Source: Lachnospiraceae bacterium (GTDB lineage Bacteria; Bacillota; Clostridia; Lachnospirales; Lachnospiraceae). Taken from it: a stretch of DNA of 64,000 nucleotides. Below are positions 1 through 9,034 of this stretch, piece after piece. Both the position numbers and the translations under genes were made by a program. The stretch spans positions 756,501 through 820,500 of the forward strand of contig JAKVNF010000003.1 in assembly GCA_022483465.1 (NCBI GenBank). The letters are read 5' to 3'. The notes under the pieces were generated by a model. That model saw nothing but the letters and a program-made list of their open reading frames with translations. It searched no databases and had not been told where the DNA came from. The stretch's first letter is position 1; each line of letters starts with the position of its first letter.

Positions 1-57
1 CCCGAAAAAGCGTATTCTCTTTGCGGACCAAATCTGAAGAAAGAGAAGGAAAAACAT

Positions 58-774
58 ATGCCGGGGTTGGGAACGATAGTCAATGTGTGTGCGATTGCCG
101 CAGGGGGGATCCTGGGGTGCGGGGCGGGAAAGCTCTTCTCGGACAAGCTCCGGGAGACCCTTTTGTCCGTCTGCGGCCTCATGGTCTGCTTTCTCGGGAT
201 CGGAGGCACCCTCTCCAAGATGCTGGTGATCCAGGACGGGGCCCTCTCCGCCACGGGGACCATGATGATGGTGTTCTCCCTCCTCATCGGCACGATCATC
301 GGGAGCCTTCTCGACATCGACCGGCGGGTGGAGGCGCTCGGCGTATGGCTTCGAAACCGCACCGGTAACGCCAAGGACCCCGCCTTTGTCTCCGCCTTCG
401 TGTCCGCCTCCCTGACGGTCTGCGTCGGCGCGATGGCCGTCATCGGCTCCATCGAGGACGGCGTCTACGCCAACCACGCGGTTCTGTTCATGAAGGCGAT
501 TCTGGACTTCTCGATCATCGTCGCCATGGCGGCCGCCATGGGGCCGGGGACGATCTTCTCCGCGATCCCGGTGGGCGTCGTACAGGGCGCAATCACCGCC
601 CTGGCGCGCCTCGCCGCCCCCTGCCTCACCGATGCCGCCATGGGGAACCTGAGCTACGTCGGCAACATCCTGATCACCTGTGTCGGGATCAACCTCCTCT
701 TTCCCGGCAAGATCCGGGTGGCCAACCTCCTGCCATCCCTCATCATCGCCATCCTCTGGGCCTACCTCTTTTGA
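58..774 (+). CDS. DUF554 family integral membrane protein
   Basis: This 238-residue protein is hydrophobic almost throughout, with about six to seven likely membrane segments separated by short Gly-rich turns. The N-terminus (GTIVNVCAIAAGGILGCGAG) and the block around residues 80-100 (LLIGTIIGSLLDID) match the DUF554 (YdfK/YqgA-like) family, whose biochemical role is unknown; a transport-related job is only a guess. The ATG at 58 follows an AGAAGGA-type ribosome binding site. The gene stands alone: the next gene starts 130 bp downstream behind its own promoter. Nothing upstream of it in the window is coding. Confidence 0.85.
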   Translation: MPGLGTIVNVCAIAAGGILGCGAGKLFSDKLRETLLSVCGLMVCFLGIGGTLSKMLVIQDGALSATGTMMMVFSLLIGTIIGSLLDIDRRVEALGVWLRNRTGNAKDPAFVSAFVSASLTVCVGAMAVIGSIEDGVYANHAVLFMKAILDFSIIVAMAAAMGPGTIFSAIPVGVVQGAITALARLAAPCLTDAAMGNLSYVGNILITCVGINLLFPGKIRVANLLPSLIIAILWAYLF

Positions 775-823
775 TGGTTCGATATACGATTTGTGCAATC
801 TGTACAGATTTGGAAAATGATCG

Positions 824-852
824 TTGTCTTGATAGGGCAAATCTATTATAAT
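824..852 (+). promoter_or_regulatory. Sigma-70-type promoter of the BMP/nucleoside transporter operon
   Basis: TTGTCT (824-829) and a perfect TATAAT (847-852) are separated by 17 bp. This places the transcription start just upstream of the palindromes at 853-878 and about 45 nt upstream of the lipoprotein start codon. Confidence 0.7.
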
Positions 853-878
853 CGACATGTCGGCAGTTATGTCGACAT
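853..878 (+). promoter_or_regulatory. Two adjacent 10-bp palindromes at the transcription start (operator candidate)
   Basis: CGACATGTCG (853-862) and ATGTCGACAT (869-878) are each perfect palindromes sharing the core GACAT/ATGTC, and a further GTGACAT follows. They lie directly downstream of the -10 box, where a bound repressor would block initiation. That they are an operator, perhaps responding to a nucleoside or purine signal, is inference from position and symmetry. Confidence 0.5.
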
Positions 879-904
879 GTGACATCACAAAGGAGGGTAG
901 CTTT

Positions 905-2152
905 ATGAAAAAACTCATTGCCATGGCGCTGACCGCCAGCATGGCCCTTGGCCTTGCCGCCTGCGGCAGCTCGTCATCATCCACCACCGACTCTTCCAGC
1001 GCTGCGACCAGCGCTGCGACCAGCGCGCAGGAGGCCTCCACCGAGGCGCCTGCTGCCGCCGCCACCGAAGCCCCTGCTGCCTCCACGGAAGCCGCCGCTA
1101 CTGGCGATGCCTCCGGCATCAAGGTGGCCATGATCACCGACTACGGCGACATCACCGATATGTCCTTCAACCAGACCACCTATGAGGCCTGTAAGTCCTG
1201 GGCCGCCGACAACGGCACGGACTTTACCTACTACAAGCCCGAGGGCGACTCCGACGCAGAGCGGGAGGCCATGATCGACAAGGCCGTCTCCGACGGCTAC
1301 AACGTCGTCGTCATGCCCGGCTACGCCTTCGCCCAGGCTGTCACAGACGAGGTCGACATGTATCCGGACGTCAAGTTTGTGGCACTGGATGTGTCCCAGT
1401 CGGATCTGGACAGCACCTCCGGTGAGACGGGCTTTGCCCGTGACAATCTCTACTGCGCCATCTACCAGGAGGAGCTTCCCGGCTACATGGCAGGCTACGC
1501 TGCTGTGAAGATGGGATACAAGAAGCTCGGCTTCCTCGGCGGCATGGCCGTTCCCGCCGTCATCCGCTACGGCTTCGGCTACGTGCAGGGCGCCGATGCG
1601 GCGGCCAAGGAACTTGGCATTTCAGACGTCTCCATTGAGTACGCCTACGCCAACCAGTTCTACGGCGATGCGGACATCACGGCTGCCATGGACACCTGGT
1701 ACCAGGGCGGCACGGAAGTCGTCTTTGCCTGCGGCGGCGGTGTCTACACCTCGGCCTGCGAGGCAGCTGCCAAGGTCGACGGCAAGGTCATCGGCGTCGA
1801 TGTGGACCAGAAGGAGACCATCGACGGACAGTACGGCGACGGCATGTGCATCACCTCTGCTGTGAAGGGCCTGCGCGCCACCGTGGTCACGCTCCTGGAT
1901 GCGATCCGGGACGGAAACTGGGATGACTACAAGGGACAGGTGCAGAACCTGGGCATCGTCTCCGACGACCCCGATGAGAACTACGTGGGTCTGCCCGAGG
2001 ACTCCACGGTCTGGACCGACGGCTTTACCGACGACGACTACCGCCAGCTGGTCAAGGACATGCACAGCGGCGCCATCACCGTCTCCAACGACACCTCGGC
2101 GATGCCGGAGGTCTCCAACGTCACGGTGGATGATCAGGGCAATCTGAAGTAA
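905..2152 (+). CDS. BMP-family substrate-binding lipoprotein of an ABC importer
   Basis: A 415-residue secreted lipoprotein. The signal peptide ends in a lipobox (LGLAAC, Cys20), followed by a low-complexity Ser/Thr/Ala/Glu linker to about residue 72 and then a Bmp/Med periplasmic-binding fold starting at KVAMITDYGDITDMSFNQ. BMP proteins in Firmicutes bind nucleosides or related ligands and feed them to a double-ATPase plus two-permease transporter, which is exactly what follows. The start at 905 is preferred over an in-frame ATG at 857 because it has AAAGGAGG seven bases upstream and gives a proper signal peptide. The substrate (nucleosides) is inferred from family and operon, not from a binding residue I can point to. 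Confidence 0.9.
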   Translation: MKKLIAMALTASMALGLAACGSSSSSTTDSSSAATSAATSAQEASTEAPAAAATEAPAASTEAAATGDASGIKVAMITDYGDITDMSFNQTTYEACKSWAADNGTDFTYYKPEGDSDAEREAMIDKAVSDGYNVVVMPGYAFAQAVTDEVDMYPDVKFVALDVSQSDLDSTSGETGFARDNLYCAIYQEELPGYMAGYAAVKMGYKKLGFLGGMAVPAVIRYGFGYVQGADAAAKELGISDVSIEYAYANQFYGDADITAAMDTWYQGGTEVVFACGGGVYTSACEAAAKVDGKVIGVDVDQKETIDGQYGDGMCITSAVKGLRATVVTLLDAIRDGNWDDYKGQVQNLGIVSDDPDENYVGLPEDSTVWTDGFTDDDYRQLVKDMHSGAITVSNDTSAMPEVSNVTVDDQGNLK

Positions 2153-2162
2153 GCAGAACCGA

Positions 2163-2222
2163 ATAGCCGCATCACGATTGTGAAAAATGGCCGCAGGTGG
2201 TTTCCTCCCGCGGCTATTTTTT
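2163..2222 (+). terminator. Hairpin with T-run between lipoprotein and ATPase genes
   Basis: ATAGCCGC (2163-2170) and GCGGCTAT (2210-2217) are perfectly complementary and are followed by TTTTTT. A shorter inner hairpin (GGCCGC with GCGGCT) is an alternative fold. It probably lowers read-through so the binding protein is made in excess of the membrane parts. A TATAAT at 2224-2229 with only a poor -35 could restart transcription. Confidence 0.65.
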
Positions 2223-2268
2223 GTATAATACTTACAAGCATCTTTCCATGGGGAAAGGAGGAGATAAG

Positions 2269-3792
2269 TTGGACGCACCGTATGCAATCGAAATGCTGCA
2301 CATCACAAAGCGCTTCCCGGGGATCGTGGCAAACGATGACATCACGCTCCAGCTGAAAAAGGGGGAGATTCATGCGCTTCTGGGGGAAAACGGCGCAGGC
2401 AAGTCCACGCTGATGAGCGTCCTCTTCGGCCTCTACCAGGCGGAGGAGGGCGTCATCAAGAAGGACGGGAGAGAGGTGAAGATCCACAACCCCAATGATG
2501 CCAATGCCCTGGGCATCGGCATGGTGCACCAGCACTTCAAGCTCGTGCAGTGCTTCTCGGTGCTCGACAACATCATCCTGGGCGTGGAGACCACAAAGGG
2601 CGGTTTCCTGCAGAAGGAGGAGGCCCGCAAAAAGGTGATGGCGCTCTCGGATCGGTACGGCTTAAAGGTCGACCCGGACGCCAAGGTCGAGGACATCACC
2701 GTCGGCATGCAGCAGCGCACCGAGATCCTGAAGATGCTGTACCGGGACAACGAGATCCTGATCTTCGACGAGCCCACCGCCGTGCTGACGCCCCAGGAGA
2801 TCGAGGACCTGATGCAGATCATGAAGGGCCTCGCCCGGGAGGGCAAGTCCATCATGTTCATCTCCCACAAGCTGAACGAGATCATGGAGGTAGCGGACCG
2901 GTGCACGGTTCTTCGAAAGGGAAAGTGCATGGGCACCGTCAACATCAAGGACACAAGCGAGCAGGAGCTCTCACGCATGATGGTGGGAAGAGACGTGCAG
3001 CTCGTGGTGGACAAGGCCCCCGCCTCTCCGAAGGAGACCGTTCTCCACGTGGAGAACCTGGTGGTCCCCTCCCGCATGCACAAGAACAACGCCGTGCGCG
3101 GCGTCTCCTTCGATGTACACGCGGGTGAGATCGTCTGCATCGCCGGCATCGACGGAAACGGCCAGACGGAGCTCGTCTACGGCATCACGGGCCTTGAGCC
3201 CGCCACCGGCGGCAAGATCGAGCTCTGCGGGCGGGACATCACCAAGGAGCCAATCCGGCGCCGCAGCCAGAACATGGCCCACATCCCGGAGGACCGGCAC
3301 AAGCACGGCCTGATTCTCGACTACTCCCTGGAGTACAACATGATCCTGGAGCGGTACTGGGAGCCGGAGTTTGTGCACGCCGGGTTCCTGCGCCGGGGCA
3401 ACATCCGCGCCTACGCAAACCGCCTCATCCAGGAGTACGACGTGCGCTCGAGCGAGGGCGCCGCCACCATCGTGCGCGGCATGTCCGGCGGCAACCAGCA
3501 GAAGGCGATCATCGCGCGGGAGATGGACCTGAACCGAAAGCTCCTCGTCGCGGTGCAGCCGACCCGCGGCCTGGACGTGGGCGCCATCGAGTACATCCAC
3601 CGGCAGCTGATCGCGGCCAGGGACCGGGGCACGGCGGTGCTCCTCGTCTCTCTGGAGCTCGAGGAGGTCATGAACGTGGCCGACCGTATTCTCGTCATGT
3701 ATGAGGGCGAGATCGTCGGCTCCCTCGATCCCAAGAAGACCACCACCGAGGAGCTCGGCCTGTACATGGCAGGCGCAAAGAAGGGAGCGTGA
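2269..3792 (+). CDS. ABC transporter ATP-binding protein, duplicated NBD (nucleoside/BMP type)
   Basis: A 507-residue protein with two ABC domains, as in the YufO/RbsA class. Domain 1 has Walker A GENGAGKST (residues 39-47) and Walker B ILIFDEPTAVLT. Domain 2 has a degenerate Walker A (GIDGNGQTEL), a canonical signature MSGGNQQK and a Walker B region LLVAVQPTRGLD lacking the usual acidic pair, so only one site is likely to hydrolyse ATP fully, a common state in this class. I place the start at TTG 2269, because AAAGGAGG (2254-2261) sits seven bases before it; the ATG at 2248 overlaps that ribosome binding site. It couples ATP hydrolysis to import by the two permeases downstream, with the lipoprotein at 905 delivering substrate. 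Confidence 0.88.
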   Translation: MDAPYAIEMLHITKRFPGIVANDDITLQLKKGEIHALLGENGAGKSTLMSVLFGLYQAEEGVIKKDGREVKIHNPNDANALGIGMVHQHFKLVQCFSVLDNIILGVETTKGGFLQKEEARKKVMALSDRYGLKVDPDAKVEDITVGMQQRTEILKMLYRDNEILIFDEPTAVLTPQEIEDLMQIMKGLAREGKSIMFISHKLNEIMEVADRCTVLRKGKCMGTVNIKDTSEQELSRMMVGRDVQLVVDKAPASPKETVLHVENLVVPSRMHKNNAVRGVSFDVHAGEIVCIAGIDGNGQTELVYGITGLEPATGGKIELCGRDITKEPIRRRSQNMAHIPEDRHKHGLILDYSLEYNMILERYWEPEFVHAGFLRRGNIRAYANRLIQEYDVRSSEGAATIVRGMSGGNQQKAIIAREMDLNRKLLVAVQPTRGLDVGAIEYIHRQLIAARDRGTAVLLVSLELEEVMNVADRILVMYEGEIVGSLDPKKTTTEELGLYMAGAKKGA

Positions 3793-3798
3793 TCCGGT

Positions 3799-4953
3799 AT
3801 GGAAACGGAAAGGAGAACGAAAAACATCTGGAAAAACAGCGCCGTTCAGTCGATCCTCGCTGCTGTCGTCTGCATCCTGCTCGGCCTTTTTGTGGGGTAC
3901 CTGGTGCTCCTGGCGATCCACCCGGAGAACGCCTGGGAGTCAATCGTGACGATCGTCAAGAACTTCCTCAACTACCCGACCCGCCCCGCAAGGCTCAAGT
4001 ACCTGGGCAACACGCTGGTCAAGACGGCGCCGCTTCTCATGTGCGCCCTGTCCATCCAGTTCTGCTATAAGGTGGGCCTGTTCAACATCGGCGCCGCCGG
4101 ACAGTACGTGATCGGCGCCGGGGCAAGTCTTGCCTGCGCACTGTACCTCCACCTTCCCTGGTGGGTGTGCATGCTGGCGGCCTTTTTCGCCGGCGGTCTC
4201 TACGGCTGCATCGTGGGCATCCTCAAGGCCTACCGGAACGTGAACGAGGTCATCTCCGGCATCATGCTCAACTGGATCGCCCTGTATGCGGTGAACATGT
4301 GGCTGACGGGCGTCAAGGAGTCCACAAGCCCCTACACTTACAACCTGTCCCAGAACGCGCCGGAGTCGATGATCCCGGACCTGGGGCTGTCAGGGCTCTT
4401 TGCCAACAACCGGTACGTGACGATCTCGATCCTCTTTGCGGTGATCGCCGCCGTCATCGTCTGGGTCATCCAGAACAAGACGCTCCTGGGGTACGAGCTT
4501 CGAGCGACCGGCTTCAACAAGGACGCCGCAAAGTACGCCGGCATGAAGGAGAACCGCAACATCATCCTCTCCCTCGCCATCGGCGGTGCCTTTGCCGGGA
4601 TCGGCGCGGCCTTCCTGTACCTCTCCGGCTATGAGCAGTGGTCCGTCACCCAGTCCTCGGTTCCCTCCATGGGCTTCAACGGCATCTCCGCCGCCTTCCT
4701 GGGCGGACTGGATCCGATCGGGACGATCTTCGCCTCCTACTTCATCCAGCACATCACCAGCGGCGGCTCCTACCTGGACAAGGGCGTGTACCCGTCCCAG
4801 ATCTCGGATCTGATCTCCGCGATCATCATCTACCTGTGCGGCTTCGTGCTGTTCTTCAAGACGTTTCTGAACGGCCGCATCGCGGCGAGAGAGGAGCGGG
4901 CCATCGAGGCGGCAAAGGCAAAGAAGACAGAAGAGGGAGGTGAGAAGACATGA
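3799..4953 (+). CDS. ABC transporter permease (YufP-like)
   Basis: A 384-residue membrane protein of the BPD_transp_2 permease family used by ribose and nucleoside importers. About eight to ten hydrophobic segments are visible, and the GLFNIGAAGQYVIGAGAS block is typical of the family. It starts six bases after the ATPase stop and its TGA overlaps the next ATG in an ATGA arrangement, so translation of the two permeases is coupled. The C-terminus is a charged Lys/Glu-rich tail. Substrate is inferred from the BMP lipoprotein. Confidence 0.88.
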   Translation: METERRTKNIWKNSAVQSILAAVVCILLGLFVGYLVLLAIHPENAWESIVTIVKNFLNYPTRPARLKYLGNTLVKTAPLLMCALSIQFCYKVGLFNIGAAGQYVIGAGASLACALYLHLPWWVCMLAAFFAGGLYGCIVGILKAYRNVNEVISGIMLNWIALYAVNMWLTGVKESTSPYTYNLSQNAPESMIPDLGLSGLFANNRYVTISILFAVIAAVIVWVIQNKTLLGYELRATGFNKDAAKYAGMKENRNIILSLAIGGAFAGIGAAFLYLSGYEQWSVTQSSVPSMGFNGISAAFLGGLDPIGTIFASYFIQHITSGGSYLDKGVYPSQISDLISAIIIYLCGFVLFFKTFLNGRIAAREERAIEAAKAKKTEEGGEKT

Positions 4954-5888
4954 CCCTGCTGATTCAGTACACGCTGATCTTTGCGTCGGTGCTCTCCCTG
5001 GTCGCCCTGGGCGGCTGCTTTTCCGAGCACTCCGGTGTCATCAACCTGGGCCTTGAGGGCGTCATGGTCATGGGGGCCCTGGGCGGAGCCCTGACCCTGA
5101 AGGCGATGCCGAATGCCTCTGCACCGGCCATCGTCTTTGCGACCCTCGGGATCTCGGCCCTGTGCGGCCTGGTCTACACGCTGCTTCTTGGCTTTGCCTC
5201 CATCAACTGCGGGGCAGACCAGACCCTGGTCGGCACGGCCATGAACATCCTGGCCACCGCGGCGGCCACGGTCATCGTCAAGTCCCTGAACATGGCCGAG
5301 AACCCGGACAACGTCTCCTCGACGGTGCAGTACGTCTCCGCCAAGAAGGCCTTCATCCGCAGGATCGGGAGCTTTGAGTTCAACTGGTTCATGCTGATCG
5401 CCCTGATCGCCATCGTGCTGGCCTGGATCCTTCTGTACAAGACAAGGTTTGGCCTTCGCCTTATGGCCTGCGGCGAGAACCCCCAGGCGGCGGACTCCGT
5501 CGGCATCAACGTGTTCTTCTACCGCTGGTGCGGCGTCCTGATCTCCGGAATCCTGGGCGGCATCGGCGGAATCTGCTACATCACCGCCGGCGTCTCCGAG
5601 TGGAAGTTCGAGACCGGCGTGGCGGGCTTTGGCTTCTTGTCCCTGGCGGTCATGATCTTCGGCGCCTGGAAGCCGGTGAACATCGCCCTGGCGGCCCTGT
5701 TGTTTGGCTTCTTCCGGGCCCTGTCCAACGTGTACAGCGGCTTTGACGCCCTGGCGGCGCTGGGCATCCCCGGTTCCATCTACAACATGCTCCCCTACAT
5801 CATCTCCCTGGTGGTACTGGCACTCACCTCGCAGAACAGCCGGGCACCCAAGGCGGAGGGCATCCCTTACGAGAAGGGGCGGCGCTGA
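4950..5888 (+). CDS. ABC transporter permease (YufQ-like)
   Basis: The second permease subunit, 312 residues, BPD_transp_2 family. It begins with a predicted membrane segment and has the conserved EHSGVINLGLEGVMVMGALG block near residues 27-46. It overlaps the preceding permease by four bases. The 72 bp after its stop contain a small perfect hairpin (CCGCAGG/CCTGCGG) without a T-run, more likely an mRNA processing or stabilising element than a terminator, since the next gene has the same orientation. Confidence 0.88.
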   Translation: MTLLIQYTLIFASVLSLVALGGCFSEHSGVINLGLEGVMVMGALGGALTLKAMPNASAPAIVFATLGISALCGLVYTLLLGFASINCGADQTLVGTAMNILATAAATVIVKSLNMAENPDNVSSTVQYVSAKKAFIRRIGSFEFNWFMLIALIAIVLAWILLYKTRFGLRLMACGENPQAADSVGINVFFYRWCGVLISGILGGIGGICYITAGVSEWKFETGVAGFGFLSLAVMIFGAWKPVNIALAALLFGFFRALSNVYSGFDALAALGIPGSIYNMLPYIISLVVLALTSQNSRAPKAEGIPYEKGRR

Positions 5889-5960
5889 GGCCCCATCACA
5901 ACCAGTTTGCATCCCGCAGGATAAGCCTGCGGACGCTGTGCGCAGAAAAGGAGGTTTACT

Positions 5961-6596
5961 ATGCTGGAATACACAAAGGTTTACTCTAAGCGGCACAAGG
6001 ATGTCTTTCTGAAGGTCATCCCGGGACACTTCGTCACCCCGAACTCCCACATCAACTACTACATCGACATGACCACGATGAAGACCCGTCTGTCAGAGGC
6101 GAGCAATGCAGCCCACGCGCTCTCGGAGGCCATCGCCACCTCCACCATCGTGGACACCATCATCTGCATGGACGGCACCGAGGTCATCGGCGCCTACCTG
6201 GCAGAGGATCTGACCAAGGCCGGCGTCCTCTCCATGAATGCACACAAGACGATCTACGTGGCAAGCCCGGAGCTGGCCGGCTCCCAGATGATCTTCCGGG
6301 AGAACACGATGATGATGGTCAAGAACAAGAACGTGATGATCCTTGTCGCCTCCACGACCACCGGCCGCACGGTGGCACGGGCCATCGAGTCGGTCCGCTA
6401 CTACGGCGGCACCGTGTCCGGCATCAGCGCCATCTTCTCGGCAGCCACCAGGATCTACGGCCTGCCTGTCAACGCCCTGTTCACGAAGACCGATCTGCCG
6501 GACTACCAGGCCTGGAAGGCAGATGACTGCGCCCTCTGCAAGGACGGCGTCCCGATCACGGCCATCGCAAACGGCTACGGCTACTCCCAGCTGTAA
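5961..6596 (+). CDS. Orotate phosphoribosyltransferase-like protein with a degenerate PRPP loop
   Basis: A 211-residue protein that I assign to the type I phosphoribosyltransferase fold, nearest to the PyrE class. The PRPP-binding loop normally reads as two acidic residues followed by xxTTG; here it reads VMILVASTTTGRT (near residue 132), so TTG is kept but both acidic residues are gone. A strong AAAGGAGG lies ahead of the ATG. It sits last in the nucleoside-importer operon, which fits a role in salvage or in sensing a nucleobase or PRPP, but loss of the acidic pair makes ordinary catalysis doubtful. It could be a regulatory or ligand-binding PRTase paralogue. The fold is fairly sure, the activity is not. 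Confidence 0.6.
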   Translation: MLEYTKVYSKRHKDVFLKVIPGHFVTPNSHINYYIDMTTMKTRLSEASNAAHALSEAIATSTIVDTIICMDGTEVIGAYLAEDLTKAGVLSMNAHKTIYVASPELAGSQMIFRENTMMMVKNKNVMILVASTTTGRTVARAIESVRYYGGTVSGISAIFSAATRIYGLPVNALFTKTDLPDYQAWKADDCALCKDGVPITAIANGYGYSQL

Positions 6597-6633
6597 CAGG
6601 CGCTGCGTCAGCACCTGCCAAACAAACATGCGC

Positions 6634-6674
6634 AAAAACGGACCTGTCCCGGAGATTTCCCGGGGCAGGTCCGT
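6634..6674 (-). terminator. Intrinsic terminator between convergent genes
   Basis: A long stem, ACGGACCTG pairing with CAGGTCCGT plus an inner CCCGG/CCGGG, spans 6638-6674. Read on the minus strand it is followed by TTTTT, so it mainly ends the minus-strand gene at 6704; it can also act as a weaker barrier for the operon arriving from the left. Confidence 0.8.
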
Positions 6675-6703
6675 TGCAGTTCAGACAGCGTTTCGATTCC
6701 GGA

Positions 6704-8917
6704 TCAACTGGGATCTTCGCCGTCTTCGTCTTCGTCGTCTTCCTCATCCCAGTCCGGATACTGCTGGAGGGCTCCCTTGGACGCGACAAGGTCCAGCATG
6801 GTGGGATCCGAATCCTCCCCCTCCTGCGGCAGGACACCGAGCAGTCGGTTCACATGGATCTGGAACACCCAGTCATCGCCAAAGTCATAGTGGAAGAGAA
6901 GATTGGCTCCCCTTCCTCCAACGTACTCCCGAAGTTCCGTCGTGGTATCCGGATCCTCTGAATCATAATCCCAGGATCCCTCCTTGGCCTGTGGGCAGGG
7001 AATCGTAAAATTTCCCCGCTGATAGATTCTTTTTCCGAATACAAACTCATAGAGATGACCCCAGTCAAAGCCGAAAAATCCCAGAATCGCATTGGCAAGG
7101 TCATCGAATGTCGCCGTGCAGGCGATCTGCAGCTGGCGATAGACCTGCCGCCCACCGCCCTTGGGGTAGACCTTCATGTCATAGCAGAGAACGAGCTCCC
7201 TGCCAAGGGGCGGCTCCTTCGAAAGCTTTGGTGCCTTTCCCTCCGGGAAGTCACGGTAACAGCGCCCCGCCTTCTTCGCCTGATTTGCCATATCCCGGGC
7301 AAGCTGCTGGGCGGCGTTGTCCAGATCGTAGAAATAGAAGAGCATGCAGGGCACCACGAGCCGCCCCGCAAAGGGCAGGACAATGCCGCAAACCACGGTG
7401 GGAAGATCGCTCTTTTTGCAGGCCGCCAGCTTGTCATTCATCACCTCGAAAACGGTCTCATCCCGGTAGAGCGATCCCCCCTCCTTCGTCTTCTCCACTG
7501 CAACGTAATCAGACTCCGCAAGGTTACTCCAGGAGCGCAGGACTGCCTGCGCATCCGGGGCAAGATCCTTTGCCGACTTCAGATAGGCATTAACGTACTT
7601 TGGCATGTTTTTCCAGAGTTCCTCTGAGATCTTGTCGTACTCCTCTGAAAAGATCGAATCGATGCGGAGGAAAATCTCATCCGGGATGTAATCCCACTTG
7701 CTGTCTCCGTTCTTGACAAACAGAAGGAGCGGATTGTACAGCGCATGAAAGCGATCCCAAAATTCCGGACCAACTGCCTCATTCTCCTTCGGAGAATGTC
7801 TCGACACCTCTTTTTTCTTCTGCACTGCATCCGGTTTTTGGTCCGCCGCTTTGGCGGTCTTGGTCTTGTCTCCGATGGTTCCTTTCGCCTCGCACCCCTT
7901 CCAAAAAAGGTTCTCCTGGCCGGTGAAGCCGTCCGCAAGGCAGATCACGGTCTTTTGAACCCGAATGCGGAAGATCCCGTTCTCGCCATCACCGTAGCGC
8001 AGCCAAAAGGAGGTACCCAGATCCTGCACGGCATCCCGGAGCAGACGGCTGGTCGGCTCATGCACGTATGTGCCCGCCTTCCGCATCGCCTCTGGCGAGA
8101 AGAGATGGATCGCCAGGGAATCCCGAACCGACCTGCCAAGGACGAACTCGTAGGAAGATTCTTCTTCAAGGTCAAACTCCTCCCGAATGACCGCCGCGAG
8201 CTGGTCAAATGCCGCAGTCTGGGAAATCTGAATCACCCGGTAGACGAGCCTTGCCTTTCTGGGAGAAATCCTGCACGCAAAGGTGCGGACGGTCTGTTCG
8301 GGGATGGCAGGCTTCGTGGGATCCTGGGGCGCTCCGTCCGTCGGGATGGTCTGATACCAGTGTCCCGCCTCCCTGGACTGACTGACAAGCTCCCTGACCC
8401 GGTCCTTCAGGGCCGGATCGAGTGTCACATCGGGGTCGATGGAAAATTCCGGACAGAACAGCTTTCCGCCAAAGGGCAGAACTGCCACCTTCGTCATCCC
8501 CGGCAGATATGGCGAAAGCGCCGCATTCTGAACAGAGGAGATGACCTCAAAGACACACCCGTCCCGGTACAGGGCAGCCCCCGTATCCGCGGCCTCGAAA
8601 ACGACGTACTCCATAACCCGGACCTTTTTCCAGGATTGGAAGACTGCCCGGTCCTCTCTGGAGAGATTCTTATGTTTTTTCAGGTAGTTGTCGATGTTCT
8701 GGTCGCGCTTTTGCCAGAACCTCTCCATGACTTCCTGCCGCGCTTTCATCAGCTCCGGGTCCTTCAAGAAGGCATCGTCGTCAATCCCCTTAAACGCCTG
8801 GTCCGCGTTCTTCCAAAACAGCAGAAACGGATCATAGAGCGCGTGGAACGCATTCGAAAGCACATGCTGATCTGCCTGCGGTCTCTCCTGCTGACCGGCA
8901 TTGTTTTCCTTTTCCAT
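6704..8917 (-). CDS. Large protein with two pRiA4b ORF-3-like modules (internal duplication)
   Basis: A 737-residue cytoplasmic protein made of two copies of one module of about 350 residues. Each copy opens with FHALY(D/N)P(F/L)LLF, has a helical region, a segment LYRD..VFEV, and ends in a pRiA4b ORF-3 domain: RLVYRVIQIS... in copy one, and RQVYRQLQIA...LYEFVFGK...FHYDFGDDWVFQIHV in copy two. The second copy keeps the family's YDFGDDW signature; the first has WLRYGDGENGIFRI instead. The C-terminus is very acidic. The ATG at 8917 has AAAGGA five bases ahead and replaces a longer in-frame start at 8989. The pRiA4b ORF-3 family is linked to plasmids and IS1096 passenger genes but has no firm function, so none is claimed here. 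Confidence 0.7.
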   Translation of the reverse strand: MEKENNAGQQERPQADQHVLSNAFHALYDPFLLFWKNADQAFKGIDDDAFLKDPELMKARQEVMERFWQKRDQNIDNYLKKHKNLSREDRAVFQSWKKVRVMEYVVFEAADTGAALYRDGCVFEVISSVQNAALSPYLPGMTKVAVLPFGGKLFCPEFSIDPDVTLDPALKDRVRELVSQSREAGHWYQTIPTDGAPQDPTKPAIPEQTVRTFACRISPRKARLVYRVIQISQTAAFDQLAAVIREEFDLEEESSYEFVLGRSVRDSLAIHLFSPEAMRKAGTYVHEPTSRLLRDAVQDLGTSFWLRYGDGENGIFRIRVQKTVICLADGFTGQENLFWKGCEAKGTIGDKTKTAKAADQKPDAVQKKKEVSRHSPKENEAVGPEFWDRFHALYNPLLLFVKNGDSKWDYIPDEIFLRIDSIFSEEYDKISEELWKNMPKYVNAYLKSAKDLAPDAQAVLRSWSNLAESDYVAVEKTKEGGSLYRDETVFEVMNDKLAACKKSDLPTVVCGIVLPFAGRLVVPCMLFYFYDLDNAAQQLARDMANQAKKAGRCYRDFPEGKAPKLSKEPPLGRELVLCYDMKVYPKGGGRQVYRQLQIACTATFDDLANAILGFFGFDWGHLYEFVFGKRIYQRGNFTIPCPQAKEGSWDYDSEDPDTTTELREYVGGRGANLLFHYDFGDDWVFQIHVNRLLGVLPQEGEDSDPTMLDLVASKGALQQYPDWDEEDDEDEDGEDPS

Positions 8918-9034
8918 GTTTTTCCTTTCCAGGCTGGCTTCGTCTGTCCGCCCAATCCCCATTTTCCTCTGAGCTGCCGTAAAATGCATGTCACAGCTTC
9001 ACCCACATCCAATATAGGCCCTGCCGGCCGCGCG

